Positions 42,818 through 56,717 are shown, counted from the first letter of the stretch. The stretch: DNA of 64,000 nucleotides from Medicago truncatula (GCF_003473485.1 NC_053045.1:34384494-34448493); one strand, 5' to 3'. Notes: a model not told the origin generated them from the letters alone. Numbers and translations: made by a program.

Positions 42818-45211
42818 ATATCTACAATGGTGTCCAATTGTGACTGGCAATCTTCTCCTTCTCTAGCCTGCTTTGCTGCCAACACAGTGGCCAACTCTCC
42901 CATCAAGTTTCATCTTGTTTTGACTCATTTTTCTCATAATGCGATTGAATTGAGTGGGAGTTGTTCCCCTTGTATAGTCACAGACCACCCCTCTCAATTC
43001 CTTATCTTTCCATTATTTTGTGCAGTTCCTCCAGAGATGCATCACACAATATATGTGTGGCACCCCTGGCATAACTTCCTGCACGACTGAAATCAAATCC
43101 TGCCAATTTCAACAATTACAATCAAAATGTACCCTGAATTATATAATTATCCATCAAATAAGTCCCTGAATTATGTCACTAACTATCAAATTGATCCTTA
43201 ACATGTCTCTAAAATTTTAGCATTTCTGGATACATTAGTATGCATGCAGAAAATTGAGAAGAAAGTAAAATAGAATATAGATTCATAACTTTTGCATGTC
43301 TGAGATAAAGTTTCATACATTGCACTTTTAATTACCAAGATTTGCATGGAGTAATTCCAAAAACCACTTCCAGTTATCTTTGTTCTCCACATCAACAATG
43401 GCATACGCAATGACAAAAATATGATTATTTGCATCTTGTCCCACAACAGATAAAAGTTGCCCTCCATAATACCCATTCATAAAGCATTCATCTAGTCCAA
43501 TCAGTGATTTACATCCTGCCTTAAATCCTTATTTACATGCATCCAGACAAACATACAATCTTTTAAATTAAGGTGGGGACTCTGACATTGGTATTGTATT
43601 CATCTTCACAGTTGATTTAGGGTTACTTCTCATCAATTCATCTGCATAATCCCACAAAAGACCATGCTACCCCCTTTCACTGCCTTCAACCAGATCCCTT
43701 GCTTCATTTGTTGCTCTAAATATCAAATTGTCATCTAGTATCACCTTATAATCAATCTTGAACAAGTCAAATATATGTCCATACTTTATTTCAGGATTAA
43801 TCCTTAAGACTTTCTCAAGCATCTTAAGCCCCCAATTTCCTATAAGTTTGTTTATTCTTGAAATCTGCAGGGCAGTCATGTTTACTTACATATGTTTTGA
43901 TCATAAAACATTTCCTCTTTTCATTCCTTCCACAAAATATTAACCAATTGCATGTATCATGCTTGCAAATAGCCCTTGCCCTTATTTTATCATTCTTCAC
44001 CCATGTAATTTGCTTTCCCCCCAGTGAATGGTATAATCCTGGACATCATCCTTAAACTTTTGGAGGGTAGTAAACTCAATTCCAAGTTCCAAACTTACCT
44101 GACTAAATTCAGTATTTTCATTAAATCGAGGATACACAATGTTCCCATTTCCTTCATTTTCATCATCAATGCTTATTGGAATCCTTAGCTCTTCAGAAAC
44201 ATAACTGTCATTATCGCTGCATATTTCATTAGGCGTCGACATTTGAATTCTAACATGGCTAGCATCACCAACCTCATAGAAAGAGTCTCTATGCCCAACC
44301 ATATACTCTGCCTCAAAATCATTGTCGTCACTAGAAGAATCAAACATCATTGAGGGATCACCATTAATTGTGATCCTAGTCCCTATTGTCTGTCTTACTA
44401 GTCTTTTCATTTTTGGTGCTACAATTTGCTTTTCTTTCTCTTTTTTAGCTCCTTTTTTAGTCCATTGTTTGATGACATTTGCTTCAGTCTGAGTTTCTTG
44501 TTGTGTCACTGTTTCTTGAGGCTGAGTTTCTTGAGTGACATTTGCTTGAGGATAAGTTTCTTGACTTCCTTGAGTAACACCAAAATTATCAACCACATTA
44601 TCTTCTTCACTTCCTTGAGTAGCATCAACACTGTCCTCTTTAATTTCTTGCATAGCATCAACAATTTCCTCTTCATTACTAACCCTGTTTTGCACACTAG
44701 CAACCAAACTTTCTACAACATTTCTTTCCTCAACAGTTAGAATGTCAACTTCCATAACTTTGAATGGTTCAGCTTCAGTAGTTGCTCCATCTGTGCCCAT
44801 ACTTCTCATAGATTCTTCCATTGCTCTCTCAAGCTCCTCCATCTCTTCAATTGATAATGGTACAATTTCAACCCCATCAACATCCACCACATGTTGTGCA
44901 TATATTTTCACTTCATTCCCATCAGCCCTTGCAACTTGCACCATATCCAAAGGATGCTTATCCGTTATCAATGGATTCAAGCATATTTTAAGATCATTTG
45001 CAGCACCTTCATACGACTTCAAGTACCACATCTTAGATACCTTGAAGTAGCCTCTGCAATGTTTCAGCATCTTCTCAATGTCCCACAAACATAGCTCATT
45101 AACATCCATTTTCCCAAACACAGAATTCCCACGAACATATTGCAACCTCCGATACTCATCTCGCTCTAAACAACCACCATGATGCATGATCAATGTGATA
45201 TTGTCTTCCAT
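42818..45211 (-). pseudogene. Decayed MuDR-type (MULE) transposase gene
   Basis: On the minus strand a 404-codon open part (45211-43997) starts MEDNITLIMHHGG. It has the PB1-like N-terminal region typical of plant MURA proteins, an acidic Gln/Thr-rich stretch, then the MuDR DNA-binding segment (FNENTEFSQVSLELGIEFTT). After a frame change come RARAICKHDTCNWLIFCGRN (near 43930), EARDLVEGSERG, DYADELMRSNPKSTVKM and the DDE core start FKRLYVCLDACK, LIGLDECFMNGYYGGQLLSV, WKWFLELLHANLG (to about 43340). After an intron-like gap, VVQEVMPGVPHIYCVMHLW and RGVVCDYTRGTTPTQFN continue to about 42870. Stops and frameshifts interrupt it, the second catalytic Asp region was not found, and the 3' part is cut at the solo LTR. 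Confidence 0.88.
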
Positions 45212-46624
45212 CCTGGGGATTTTGCCAACATTAGTCATAATCACAAGCAAAACAACATAAAAATGCAAATCACATGACAAAATAAGCCCTTTTTATAAAT
45301 TGTTTTAATCAACCACTAATTTCGTTCATAACTACTCTAATGTTCATCATTTTTAGTTACCAAACATAAAAACATGAAATCTTTTGCAACGTTCCTCACA
45401 GGGGACGATGATGATGAAGGTTTTAGCGGGAAAGATAAAGGTCAGGGACGTGTTTGATGTTCTGACTGAAATGTGAGGATTGAAAGGTATGGGTAATAGA
45501 AGGGTAAATTTGGAAAAGAGGAAAAATTGAATTCAAAAAATAAAACTGACATTTTTAGCGTTTTCATCAAATTGGTCCTTGTATACGTGGCTTCCTTGTA
45601 GACACGTGTACAAGACAACATGACATGCAAGACGACAGCTCATCAACACTAACAGATCATTTGGATGGAATGACTATTTTGATGGACGTTTGACAAATTC
45701 AGGGACAAAGTGTGCATTTCGATAACTTGAGGAACGTTTTTTGCCGATTCGTACAAATTCAAAGACGAATTTGGATATTCACTCTAATACTCTATATAAA
45801 TTAGATGACCACCCTCCTACTCTTCAAATATCGGCTTTCACAATGTCATCTACATGGTGGTTGCAAAATATTTCTTAAAAAATAACTTAAACAATAACCA
45901 TAACCAAATAATATAAAAATAACTTAAAATATTTCTTATTTCAAAAATTCCTTACTTTCGAGTTGTTATTGAAATTAAATTTACCATTTAATTATGTATT
46001 ATACATATTTAATTTATATATACCAATAATATAAAATTATTTTACACATGAATCATATTAAGTAAATTACATGACATCACTTTTTATGGAGTTTGGGTAT
46101 GCTCCATTTAGGCTAAGCTCCATTTAGGGTTTGGATGCAAGACATGTGGCAAAAAATATCTAACGATTGAGATTTTAAATTAAAAAATAATAAAAGGTTG
46201 TTGCAATATGAGAGAAGAAGGAAACATAATTTGTTTGTTATTATTATGTATTTTTATTAAACGAATATTTATTTTTTAATTTAAAATCTCAACTGTTAGA
46301 TATTTTTTTGTCACATATCTTGCATCCAAACTCTAAATTAACGGAATGAAATTGAGCATACCGAACTCCTTTTTATGTTGTTCTTAAAATATGATTATAA
46401 ACACCTTTACTTGTCACAATTTAATTGGATGTATATGCTGTGCATATAAATTAATTTCATATTATATATACTCTAAAAAATAAACTGTAAAAATAAGCTG
46501 GTTTCGGCATATATTTCAACTCATTATTCTTCTTCATCCTTTCTTCAATTCTAAACTTCAGTGGTGCACTCGCAGAAGCACTGCATAATTTCCAGATCTC
46601 AGAGATTCACCACCTTCTCCGGCG
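45212..46624. other. Spacer with MULE 5' flank and coatomer promoter
   Basis: CAAATTGGTCCTTGTATACG at about 45570 and CAGGGACAAAGTGTGC near 45699 are repeat ends likely related to the MULE terminus. An inverted pair AGGGTTTGGATGCAAGACAT (46114) and AGATATCTTGCATCC-like text (46315) encloses a MITE of about 0.25 kb. The coatomer promoter and leader fill the end; CTTCAGTGGTGCACTCGCAG lies in the probable 5' leader. Confidence 0.45.
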
Positions 46625-49600
46625 ATGGCTCAGCCGCTTATCAAGAAGGACGATGACCGTGACGACGAAGGTAATTCATCCTTCCCACTTTTTCCGTTTT
46701 TCTCTTTCGCGCAATTCGATCTACTCTCTTCCGTGCTCATTTTCTAGATCCAATGCTTAATTTTTGTTTCTAATGGGAAATGCGGTACGGTTCGCGTAGA
46801 TCACGATGCTTGGATTGAATTGGATTTGATTACTGCGTTTTTTAATTGTTGTCGGTTTATAGAAATTTGAGTTGATCTAATCAATAATCATGTAATTTGA
46901 AATGCAGTTTATTATTAATAACGTGGAATTGCTTGTGTGAATTTGGACAAGTTGATTAATAGCTAATTTTGATATTTTATAGCTTCTTTTCACATTTTTG
47001 TCACGATTAGTGCGTTTTTTGAATCATTTGATATGATTCTGGTTTGTAGTGATTTGTAGAAGATTGTTTTGATCTAGCTATGTAATCTGAAATGCAGTTC
47101 ATTAGCTTGTTTGAATTTGAACAAGTTTATGGTGACTAGATAGTTGGTTAATAGAATATTTAGATATTTTATAGTTTCTTTTGAAACTTCGGGGACTCAA
47201 GCTGGTTTATTGTGATTAGTCCTAAATACATATATTATAATGTCCATATTTGTGGATTAATTCTGGTTTTTAATTTTTGTTTAACAGATAATTACTCCCC
47301 TTTTTTGGGGATTGAAAAGGGGGCTGTTCTTCAAGAGGCCCGGGTTTTTAATGATCCACAACTAGATGCTAGGAGATGTTCACAGGTTCTTATATTTATT
47401 TATTTGTTTATTTATCTATGGTTTCACCGTCTTAGCCAATGAAGCACTGACACAGCATGACACGGTCACTGGTACTAATTTGAAAAGAAAAAAAAAAACA
47501 AATTAATCGAACGTAATCACGTGTCGGAGTTTGGCACTGAAATGCCATCAATCAGAGGTGTCGGTTTTACAAAGGTCAGTGGTTGATTTTTGACAGTGTG
47601 TGTATGTTTATCTTTTTTCAGGTTATCACAAAACTGTTATACCTACTGAATCAGGGAGAGACATTTACAAAGGTTGTGATATTTTCCTTTTATTTCTTAA
47701 TTGAACATTGTATCTTACTTATAGGATGTACTTTGCAGGATTATATTAGAGTCAAAATGATTCCTCTTTGAGTAATTTTTTCTTGCCGCATTTTCACAGG
47801 TTGAAGCCACAGAAGTTTTCTTTTCTGTTACCAAGCTTTTCCAGTCTCGAGATCTTGGGTTAAGGAGAATGGTGTACCTGATTATAAAGGAACTCTCCCC
47901 CTCAGCGGACGAGGTTATAAATTCTCATGCAATTTATCTTGTTAGATTCACTTAAACGGCCCGTGTTTTACTAAATTCTGACTGTTCCATCTCTTTTATT
48001 TTTTTAAAAGGTTATTATCGTCACGAGTTCTCTCATGAAGGACATGAATAGTAAGACTGATATGTATAGGGCAAATGCCATTCGTGTGCTTTGTCGGATC
48101 ACGGATGGGACCCTCCTTACCCAAATTGAGCGGTATTTGAAACAAGCAATTGTAGACAAAAATCCAGTTGTTGCAAGTGCGGCCCTAGTTAGTGGTATTC
48201 ATCTACTCCAGGTATTATTAATATATATTTGTAATCCTTCTATGATATGTATATTTCATCTACATCAGTTGCTTATTGTATATCCCCAACTTTCAGACAA
48301 ATCCTGAGATTGTAAAAAGGTGGAGCAATGAGGTTCAGGAAGCTGTACAATCAAGAGCAGCTCTTGTACAATTTCACGCACTGGCCTTGCTACATCAGGT
48401 ATGCTGTGTGAATGTTTGACAACGAAAGCCTTCTTTGTGTATTAAAATATATTCTCTTAAATAACCTAAAATTTTTCGTCAGTCATGCAATGTAATTCAT
48501 CAGTTGCTGGGATATGTAACAAGATCAATTTCTTGTACGGTCAATTTTTCGGTTCATCACAGTTGAAGTTCATTGAATATTCAGCATGAGCTAGTGTTTT
48601 ATTATTTCCTTTCAAAACCTGTTAGATATTCAGCATTACATGATATCGAAGCTTTATGATCAAGTGGTTTAGACTTTAGTGTTAAATTCTTTTGACCTCC
48701 ATCTTTCCAAATAAAAATTCAAATTCGGTACAAGGGGATGTTAAATATGAAAACCATAATATGCCCTCAGTGGACAACTTGAGCTTTTTTAATAATTGGT
48801 CCGTGTCAAAAAATCAAATAACTTTTGTCTCATTTTTCTATAAGCTTCTCAAGGAAATGAATTTACTGCAATAAAAGAAAGCAAAACTCCTTGTAATACA
48901 ACCAAAAGAGTTATATTTGATTATTTGGTTTCTAGTCCATCTTATGACATTATGCCATCTATTAATTTAGCATATTCCTACTCATACTCTTATTTTAGCT
49001 TCAGTTACAGCTGAAACCGATAACTGGCTGCATAATATAGCACTGTGAATAGTTTCAAAGACTGATTATCTTGAACATTGCTGTGTTCCCAACTTTGGCA
49101 AAGTTTGTATATGTATAAACCTGTCTGCATTTTTTGCATGTCTGTCTTCTGAAGTTACTTTGAACATGGCCATGATGGAAATTCTATTCTATCTAATCAA
49201 TTCATATCACTCTTAAAGTCCTATCAATGACACATTGATAAGTTGATTATACATACCAAGAATCCTTCTTTTATTGGCATACCAAACAAATAAGTTCAAA
49301 CATATTTGTTGACACATGGTAACTTGCAACATTGCAGATACGGCAGAATGATCGACTAGCAGTTAGCAAGCTGGTTACCAGCTTGACAAGGGGAAGTGTT
49401 CGCTCACCTTTGGCCCAATGTCTCTTGATCCGTTATACAAGTCAGGTGTGTTTTCCTTTTCTTATAGAGTTGTCCCTGGGAGATATTCATTTGAATAATC
49501 TTTATGTAGTATAATATCTGCAGGTTATTCGTGAGTCGGGAAATATTACACAATCAGGGGAACGACCCTTCTATGATTTTCTTGAAAGTTGCCTTCGTCA

Positions 49601-52600
49601 CAAGTCAGAAATGGTGATTTTTGAAGCTGCTAAGGCAATTACAGACCTTAATGGTGTAACTAGCCGGGAATTAACTCCAGCAATTACTGTTCTTCAGCTC
49701 TTCCTAAGTTCTTCCAAGCCAGTATTGAGATTTGCTGCTGTCCGCACCTTGAACAAGGTTGACCTTCTTTAATCACATAAATTTCAGTAGAAGTACTGTT
49801 CATGCTTTAGTAGAATTTGAGAAAGGAAATATGTTTGATTCTTTCCCTTTTGGAGGCACATTTTGCTTTTCTGTCTCATGATTTTTGAAAAATTGATGAA
49901 AAAAAATTATTGTATTGTAGCTAATATTAAAAGATTTTTTATGGTCTAACTTTCATTGTTTTTATTAATAATTTATGAGTGTGGCTTTGAACTTTGCAGG
50001 TGGCAATGACACATCCAATGGCAGTCACCAACTGCAACATTGATATGGAAAGTTTAATCTCTGACCAGAACAGAAGCATTGCCACACTTGCTATTACTAC
50101 TCTTTTGAAGACAGGAAATGAATCAAGTGTGGATCGCCTTATGAAGCAGATTACAAATTTCATGTCTGATATTGCTGATGAGTTCAAAATTGTTGTTGTT
50201 GAAGCAATAAGATCATTGTGCTTGAAGTTTCCTTTAAAATATAGATCTCTGTGAGTATATGTGTCATTCTATATGTTTCTTTCAGCCAGATGATACATCT
50301 TTCATTTGAATATTTTCCCTGATAAATGGTCTAAATTACCGGTTTCTTTTATGTTAATATTTTCAGGATGAATTTCCTGAGTAACATTCTTAGGGAAGAA
50401 GGTGGTTTCGATTACAAGAAAGCAATTGTCGACTCAATAGTGATTCTTATTAGAGATATCCCTGATGCTAAGGAAAGTGGGTTACTTCATCTTTGTGAGT
50501 TCATCGAAGATTGTGAATTCACTTACCTGTCGACACAGGTGATAATTTTGGTTGTGCTTTGTAGTTTACTTTGCGTGATGTTGGAATTTTACCTCTTGTT
50601 AATTTTTTCCCCTTGTACCTTAGATACTCCACTTCCTTGGAATTGAAGGACCAAAAACATTGGACCCCAGCAAATATATTCGGTATATTTATAACAGAGT
50701 ACATCTCGAGAATGCAACTGTAAGGGCCAGTGCTGTGAGCACACTAGCCAAATTTGGTGCTTCTGTTGATGGATTAAAGGTGCTTATGCCTTTATTTATT
50801 AATTATTTTCTCTAGAATTTTTATTTATTTAGGGTGATATTTGTTATTAACTTAATTAAAAATCTCTAAATTACTCTTTTCAGCCCCGCATATTTGTTCT
50901 GCTAAGGCGATGTCTTTTTGACAGTGATGACGAGGTTAACTTCTGTCATTTCTTACATTGCATTTCTATAATTTATGTGGAAGTTTATCAAATTATTATT
51001 TGCTTTGATATATTTTGATGGTTATGATTTTGATTTCTTTGCAGGTTCGTGATAGAGCCACACTTTATCTTAACACACTTGGAGGTGATACTGAGATTGA
51101 TAATGATGCGAAGGACTTCCTCTTCGGCTCACTTGATATCCCGCTCGTCAATCTGGAGACTAGTTTGAAAAAATACGTAAGTTCTGTATATTGTTATTTC
51201 ATTTCATTAGTTACTTTAGGACATATCTAATGTTTCCTATTTGACTGCAGGAGCCTTCGGAAGAGGCTTTTGACATTAATTTGGTGCCCAAGGAGGTCAA
51301 GTCTCAGCCTCTTGCAGAGAAGAAAGCCCCTGGTAAAAAGCCAACTGGTGGTTTGGGTGCTCCTCCTAGTGGGCCCCCATCCACCGTAGATTCATATGAA
51401 AAGCAACTTCTGTCAATTCCTGAGTTTGCAAACTTTGGGAAGCCTTTTAAGGTTCTTTCTCTAAATCTTACAAAAATTCTATATATTTGCATTATTCTTT
51501 CTATATCCGATTGCATTATTCTTTCTATATCCGATCTGATCATATGTATTCTGATATTATATATTATATTTCTTACCAGTCCTCAGCACCTGTGGAGCTT
51601 ACTGAAGCAGAGACAGAATATGCAGTTAATGTTGTTAAACACATTTTTGATACACATGTTGTGTTTCAGTACAACTGCACAAACACAATACCCGAACAAC
51701 TATTGGAAGATGTAATGTCTAATATAGATGATGTACAATTTCATACTATTATGCAACTTCAGGCCATCTGTGTAATATTTTTCCCTATTCCAGGTTATTG
51801 TAGTTGTGGATGCTTCAGAAGCAGAAGAATTTTCTCAGGTGATCTCCAAGCCCCTCAGATCTCTTCCTTATGATTCACCTGGGCAGATTTTTGTGGCGTT
51901 TGAGAAGCCTGAGGGATTGCCAACATCTGGAAAGTTTTCTAACATTCTGAGATTTATTGTTAAAGAGGTACTTGTTCCCTTTGTTTGTGGTTTTTTCTGT
52001 CCAAGATCTCCATTATATTATGTTGTGTTTAAATATCAATCATGAAGCTTATTGTGTTTTTTTTCATCTTGAAATTTGTGCAAAACTAGACCTATAATAG
52101 TTTTTGTGGAAAGTTGTTTGTTACTTCATAATTTGCATATTGACCAGGTTGACCCAACCTCTGGTGAGGCTGAAGATGATGGCGTTGAAGATGAATACCA
52201 GCTGGAGGATCTAGAGGTTGTTGCGGCAGATTACATATTGAAAGTGGGGGTGTCTAATTTCAGGAACGCATGGGAAAGCATGGACCCTGATTCTGAACGA
52301 GTGGATGAATACGGTCTTGGCCCAAGGGAAGGCTTGTCTGAAGCTGTAAATACTGTCATCACTCTTCTTGGCATGCAACCTTGTGAGGTAAGCCAATGAT
52401 GTCAGTTGTGGCTTCGTAAATGCTTGTTGTTATGAGACCCATTTTATTAAACTGATCATGAGTGTTTTGCACTATTATTACTGCAACACGAGGTGATGTC
52501 TTCCCAATTAGATTCTTGCCAGAAGACTTAAAAAATGTTAACTGTCTATCAGGAATCATTTTCCATACACTGATTTCATATTCATTTTCCATGCCTTATT

Positions 52601-53600
52601 GGAGAGCATAACCCAAACGTTGGCGTTCACTTTCTCATACATCAATTTTAGGTTGAACATTATTCTAAGGTGTATATAAATACTTCAATGCTTGTAGCCA
52701 GTCCGCTTAGTTCCTTTTAAAATTTTGAAGTTGATCTTCGACACATTGCTAAACTCAAGCCACAAGAACACCCATGAGTAGCATTTAAACTTTAAAGTGC
52801 TGTTGTTTGGACAGAATGCTATTCTGTGAACATGTGCATGCACACAGGTTCACTGACAGATAACGTGAATTAGAAGAGATTCTCTGGTGCTTCAGGAGTA
52901 AGACATTTCTTTTCCCATGGCACAAAGATCAATCCCAATTGCTGAGAGTTTTGATATACCTACATAAAGAGATGCAAATACATTTAGGCTATAGAAAATG
53001 TTTGCTTTAAGTCAGTAGTTCCTTTTAATGATTTGGCAGTAGAGCTTTGTGACATTTTGTCAAATCCCTACCACAACGAGGTTATAGATGCAAGTAAAAG
53101 CCTGTGTAAGCATAGACCACAGAGAACCCGATTTAAGAGTTTCTTAGGTGCTCGTGAGAGTAATAGATTTCTCTTTCACTTCATGGCCACTCGAGATAAA
53201 GTATTGGCTGATGTCATAGCTGACATCATCTGGAACCTGGATTATTAGACATTTTGTTCTCTAACTCCATGCTAGTACCACCAAACAACTTTTGAAAGAA
53301 AGGAGTAGAGCATCTTGTATCAATCAATGCCTGTTCATTAGTTATACAACCGTATCTTCTAGGAAGGCAACATCTTTCTCATTATTTATTGTTCACTACT
53401 TGCAGGGCACAGAGGTCGTCCCACCTAATTCAAGGTCACACACATGCTTATTGTCGGGTGTATTCATAGGGGGTGTGAAGGTACTTGTGCGGCTGTCTTT
53501 TGGACTTGATGGTGCAAAGGATGTTGCAATGAAACTGGCTGTCAGATCTGATGATGTAACTGTCAGTGATGCCATCCATGAGATTGTGGCAAGCGGTTAG
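46625..53600 (+). CDS. Coatomer subunit gamma (COPI coat)
   Basis: Eighteen exons: 46625-46670, 47288-47385, 47622-47672, 47800-47913, 48011-48211, 48297-48398, 49338-49445, 49524-49757, 50000-50250, 50367-50538, 50624-50779, 50884-50934, 51045-51176, 51251-51451, 51580-51711, 51794-51967, 52148-52387, 53406-53600. Together they encode 885 residues, the usual plant length. The start is [11 protein letters not shown]. The N-terminal two-thirds is the adaptin-like alpha-solenoid ([34 protein letters not shown]). A Pro/Lys hinge ([18 protein letters not shown]) leads to the C-terminal appendage ([20 protein letters not shown] to AIHEIVASG). Gamma-COP is part of the F-subcomplex of the COPI coat for Golgi-to-ER retrograde traffic; it binds ARF1-GTP and dilysine cargo. 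No defect is seen. The last intron is 1.0 kb. Confidence 0.97.
53033..53248 (+). other. Unexplained 71-codon frame in the last coatomer intron
   Basis: An open frame reading [20 protein letters not shown] and later [18 protein letters not shown], with unusually protein-like composition for an AT-rich intron. It is not needed for the coatomer frame (exon 17 joins exon 18 in phase). I do not recognise it; it may be a captured gene fragment or chance. Confidence 0.25.
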
Positions 53601-55394
53601 TTCCATTCAAGTCAAGTTATGTTTACTCAATGCGGCCAAAATTTGTATTATGGTGATTGGAGTTAAACAGCCACATAGCTAGGTGTGTGTAAAGAATTTC
53701 AACTTTGGCTTGGTATGTGCAATTTATTTGTCCCTCACTGCATGCTTCTTGTCAGACCAGCAACAATACCCAGAAGTATCATGTCGGGTTTATTAGAGAA
53801 AACTTCCATAGTCATAATTATACTTAATTTCTTTGTAGCAAATGTATTATGAATTTTGACAATTTTCCAGAATATTTGTTTTCTCAATGAATTGGATGGA
53901 TATTTGTTAAGTAGCAAATGTGTTTAGTTGAGTCCAAAATTACATCTCGTATTTGGGCTCAAAGTCTACGCACTTAATTGCGTATTTGGGAAATTTACAC
54001 TAGCTTGTTAAGTGATGTTGATTGCTGCACGTGAAAGCTTCATTCACTAAACTGATCTTGAAAGCAATTTTTTTTTTTTTTACCGCAACACATAACAATT
54101 TGGAAAGTTTCATTCACTAAATTGTGTATTTGGGAAGTTTGTTGGTGGGAAAAGATAGATTGTGTTAGTTCACACGTATATTCAGCACATTACAATTTTA
54201 TATAAAGTACGGCTTAATAAAATTAAAAAATATACTACACTTAACATATGTTATATGTTCATTTTTCAACCGTTATATCCATATAAGGACACCCCCTAAA
54301 GTTACACTACACTCACATTTCCTAAAGCATATTAAAATGACACCGACACCTCCTCTAATTTTAAAACTTACATTAATCTCCCATAAATTTTTATCAAATG
54401 GACAAACACCTCTCTTTCTTATTAACGATGTTAATCTTCCATTATTTTTGTTCTTTGAATCCACCATTATTGAATACACCATTGATAGTCACTCCACAAA
54501 TGTCATCAACCAAATATGAATACGAGATCCGATAAAGGTGTACTTCTTTCTCCACCAAAATTGAAATATAAGTTAATTCCTTTCAAACTCGTTAACCGGT
54601 CTTTCAATTACTGTGTCGTCACCTTCCTAACTCATCTTAACCCTCAATCTTCCTGAAAGGTACAAGGTTGATGAATCGAAAAACAAAACAAAAACCAGTG
54701 ACAAGGCTAATTCGTCAATACCATCCACTCTCTGCAATCAGAGCAACATGCAACAAAGGCAATGGGTACCTAAAACAAAAGACAAACACAGGGAACTTTA
54801 AAAACGCACCAAAATGCCTAATAAAACCAGCCAAATTAATCCCTCATCACAACAACAAAATGATCCCATCCCCACACCAGCAAAAGCAAGCCTCACCAAC
54901 CGATGGCAACCAAAATTAGCAAATTCACCACAAACCAAAGGCTCCGCAACAATCCAAAACTGCAAGAATGGTGGACTAAAAGAAAAGTTAATGGAAAACT
55001 AACGGTGTTAGTAGGGAAGTTAATGGACAAAATTAGGCACTCGTGGTCGTGTCAGTAATTCAACTTCCATCAAGACATGTATGTATTGAGAATTACTGAA
55101 GATGAGTGATTTTTTAAGCAAAAGGGTATGTTGATCGTTTTAGTGGGACATTTCAAATACGTAGTTACATTACTGGGAATAACTCAAAAACCTTCTCACT
55201 AAACCTCTTTGGAAGCTTTTCTCCTTATTTGTTTTGCACTCTTCACAAGCTAAATAAATAGTGTAAGAATTCACAATCAACGTTCGAAACCTCTAACTAA
55301 TAAATCTTACTTTCATACAAATAAGAAAAGAAATTAAGTTCCTTCAAAAAAAAAGAAAAGAAATTAAGTTAAAAGTTGAAAAACAGCAAAAAAG
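53601..55394. other. Spacer between coatomer gene and tRNA-Glu
   Basis: The coatomer 3' region comes first. Text near 54284-54450 (ACACCCCCTAAAGTTACACT, GACACCGACACCTCC) resembles low-copy retroelement sequence. A Lys/Gln/Pro-rich open stretch at 54668-55002 is not recognisable as a gene. No other feature is seen. Confidence 0.4.
55388..55393 (-). terminator. RNA polymerase III terminator of tRNA-Glu
   Basis: A run of six T on the minus strand starts two bases after the tRNA 3' end, the normal polymerase III stop. Confidence 0.85.
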
Positions 55395-55466
55395 TTCCAT
55401 TGCCGGGAATCGAACCCGGGTCTCCTGGGTGAAAGCCAGATATCCTAACCGCTGGACGACAATGGA
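55395..55466 (-). tRNA. trnE-UUC: tRNA-Glu (UUC)
   Basis: On the minus strand TCCATTGTCGTCCAGCGG opens a full 72-nt cloverleaf. It has a 7-bp acceptor stem (TCCATTG with CAATGGA), an anticodon TTC in CTTTCAC, a T-arm CCCGGGTTCGATTCCCGG, and discriminator A. A and B boxes are intact and no intron is present. This is the nuclear cytosolic tRNA-Glu, not a plastid copy. Confidence 0.97.
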
Positions 55467-56298
55467 AGTTGATGGTAACTTTGTCCAACAATTTTAAGTC
55501 TAATAGTAGAAGCAGCAAAGACCAATGTTTCTCTCTTTTCTTTTTGACAAATTCTTACTCTTTGTTATCATTAATTTTTTAAGTTAAATGATGATGTGTA
55601 CGAACTGTTTTTTGTTATAATCTCATGAATTAGTTAGCATCTTGTTCATGGTGCTACTGTTGAAACAATAAGGATGAGTTGCTTATGAACAAAAAATAAT
55701 AAGTTGTATTAAAAACTGAAGGATGATTTGCTTATGAATGTAATATTTAAAATTAAAGTAAAATTAAGTGCAAGTAGGATTTTTTTTTATAAAAACGTAA
55801 GTTGATTAAGGGTTGTTGAAATCAGTCCGTTGAAAATTTAAAATTAAATATCATTATTACGTTGATCTGAGTGGAACTGAACTCAGATATCTTAAATAAG
55901 ATCTCGAATTTGAGCCTTATAAATAGACAAAAATATAGTTGAAGAAAAAGACCTCACTAAAAATGATCACTCAAGTTTCCCATCATCGACAAAGACGCTA
56001 AATACTTCAAAATAATAATATGATTTACAAAAATTAAAGCATGGTGATTTACTTAAATATTAAGTGGCAAAATGAACACATTTAATGAAAGATAAAAAAT
56101 CTAAGGTGGTCCTCCATTAGTTTGCTATACGATCTCAATTTTTTTTCCCAGCATCCATGTTTTTTTTTTTTTTTTGGAAAACACAATATCCATGTCGATA
56201 CTCTCATGGTGTGTTTCTTTTGTTAAGATAGACACTAAACACACAATTAAATCTCTCTCAGTTTTTGATCACAAATCAATTTAGTCTTCTATCAAAAG
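55467..56298. other. Spacer, no gene seen
   Basis: AT-rich sequence with no exon, repeat pair or RNA gene recognised. Confidence 0.4.
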
Positions 56299-56312
56299 TA
56301 ATATTCAATCAG

Positions 56313-56717
56313 CTCTAGTTTGATAGGAGGCAACTAGCTCTAGCTGCTTCATCTATTCCTGCTGCGGTTCAAAGAGATATGGATTTCCTTAGACAATTCT
56401 GGAATAATATGGCTGAAGTTGATCCCGATCAACAATTTTAAATGGTTGTCTTAAAGAAAAAGAAGAAGAATCAAAAGCAGCAGGCAGAAGCTAGCAAAGG
56501 GCCTTACTCCACAAGGCTCAGGGTTAGTATTTCTAAAGGTTTTCAACTGAAACTCTAATTTATCTTTCTATCGTTTTTTGGTCTTCTTGAGGGTTTTGGT
56601 TTATGTCTCCCCTCTTTTTTGTACTTTCGTTTCTTTTTATTTATATATCTTTTGGGTGTGGCAGTAGGTGACCCCTCTGCCTCATCTTTTGCTTAAAAAT
56701 AATAATAATAATAATAA
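56313..56717 (+). mobile_element. Retroposed fragment with 14-bp target duplication
   Basis: It is flanked by perfect direct repeats TAATATTCAATCAG at 56299-56312 and 56718-56731. It ends in an (AAT)n tail, so it was inserted by LINE-type retrotransposition. The 5' part reads as a broken frame (ASSIPAAVQRDMDFLRQFWN, then NNMAEVDPDQQF and a Lys/Gln-rich run), and the 3' part looks untranslated. It could be a 5'-truncated LINE or a processed copy of another transcript; I could not name the source. Confidence 0.75.

Noticed and set aside
42788..43090. Plus-strand 100-codon frame
   Set aside because: It starts in the solo LTR and runs antisense to the MuDR-type pseudogene, whose minus-strand motifs explain the coding-like composition.
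44426..45094. Plus-strand frames over the transposase
   Set aside because: These are antisense shadows of the 404-codon minus-strand frame.
54668..55002. Lys/Gln/Pro-rich open frames
   Set aside because: Low-complexity A/C-rich sequence without domain or splice context.
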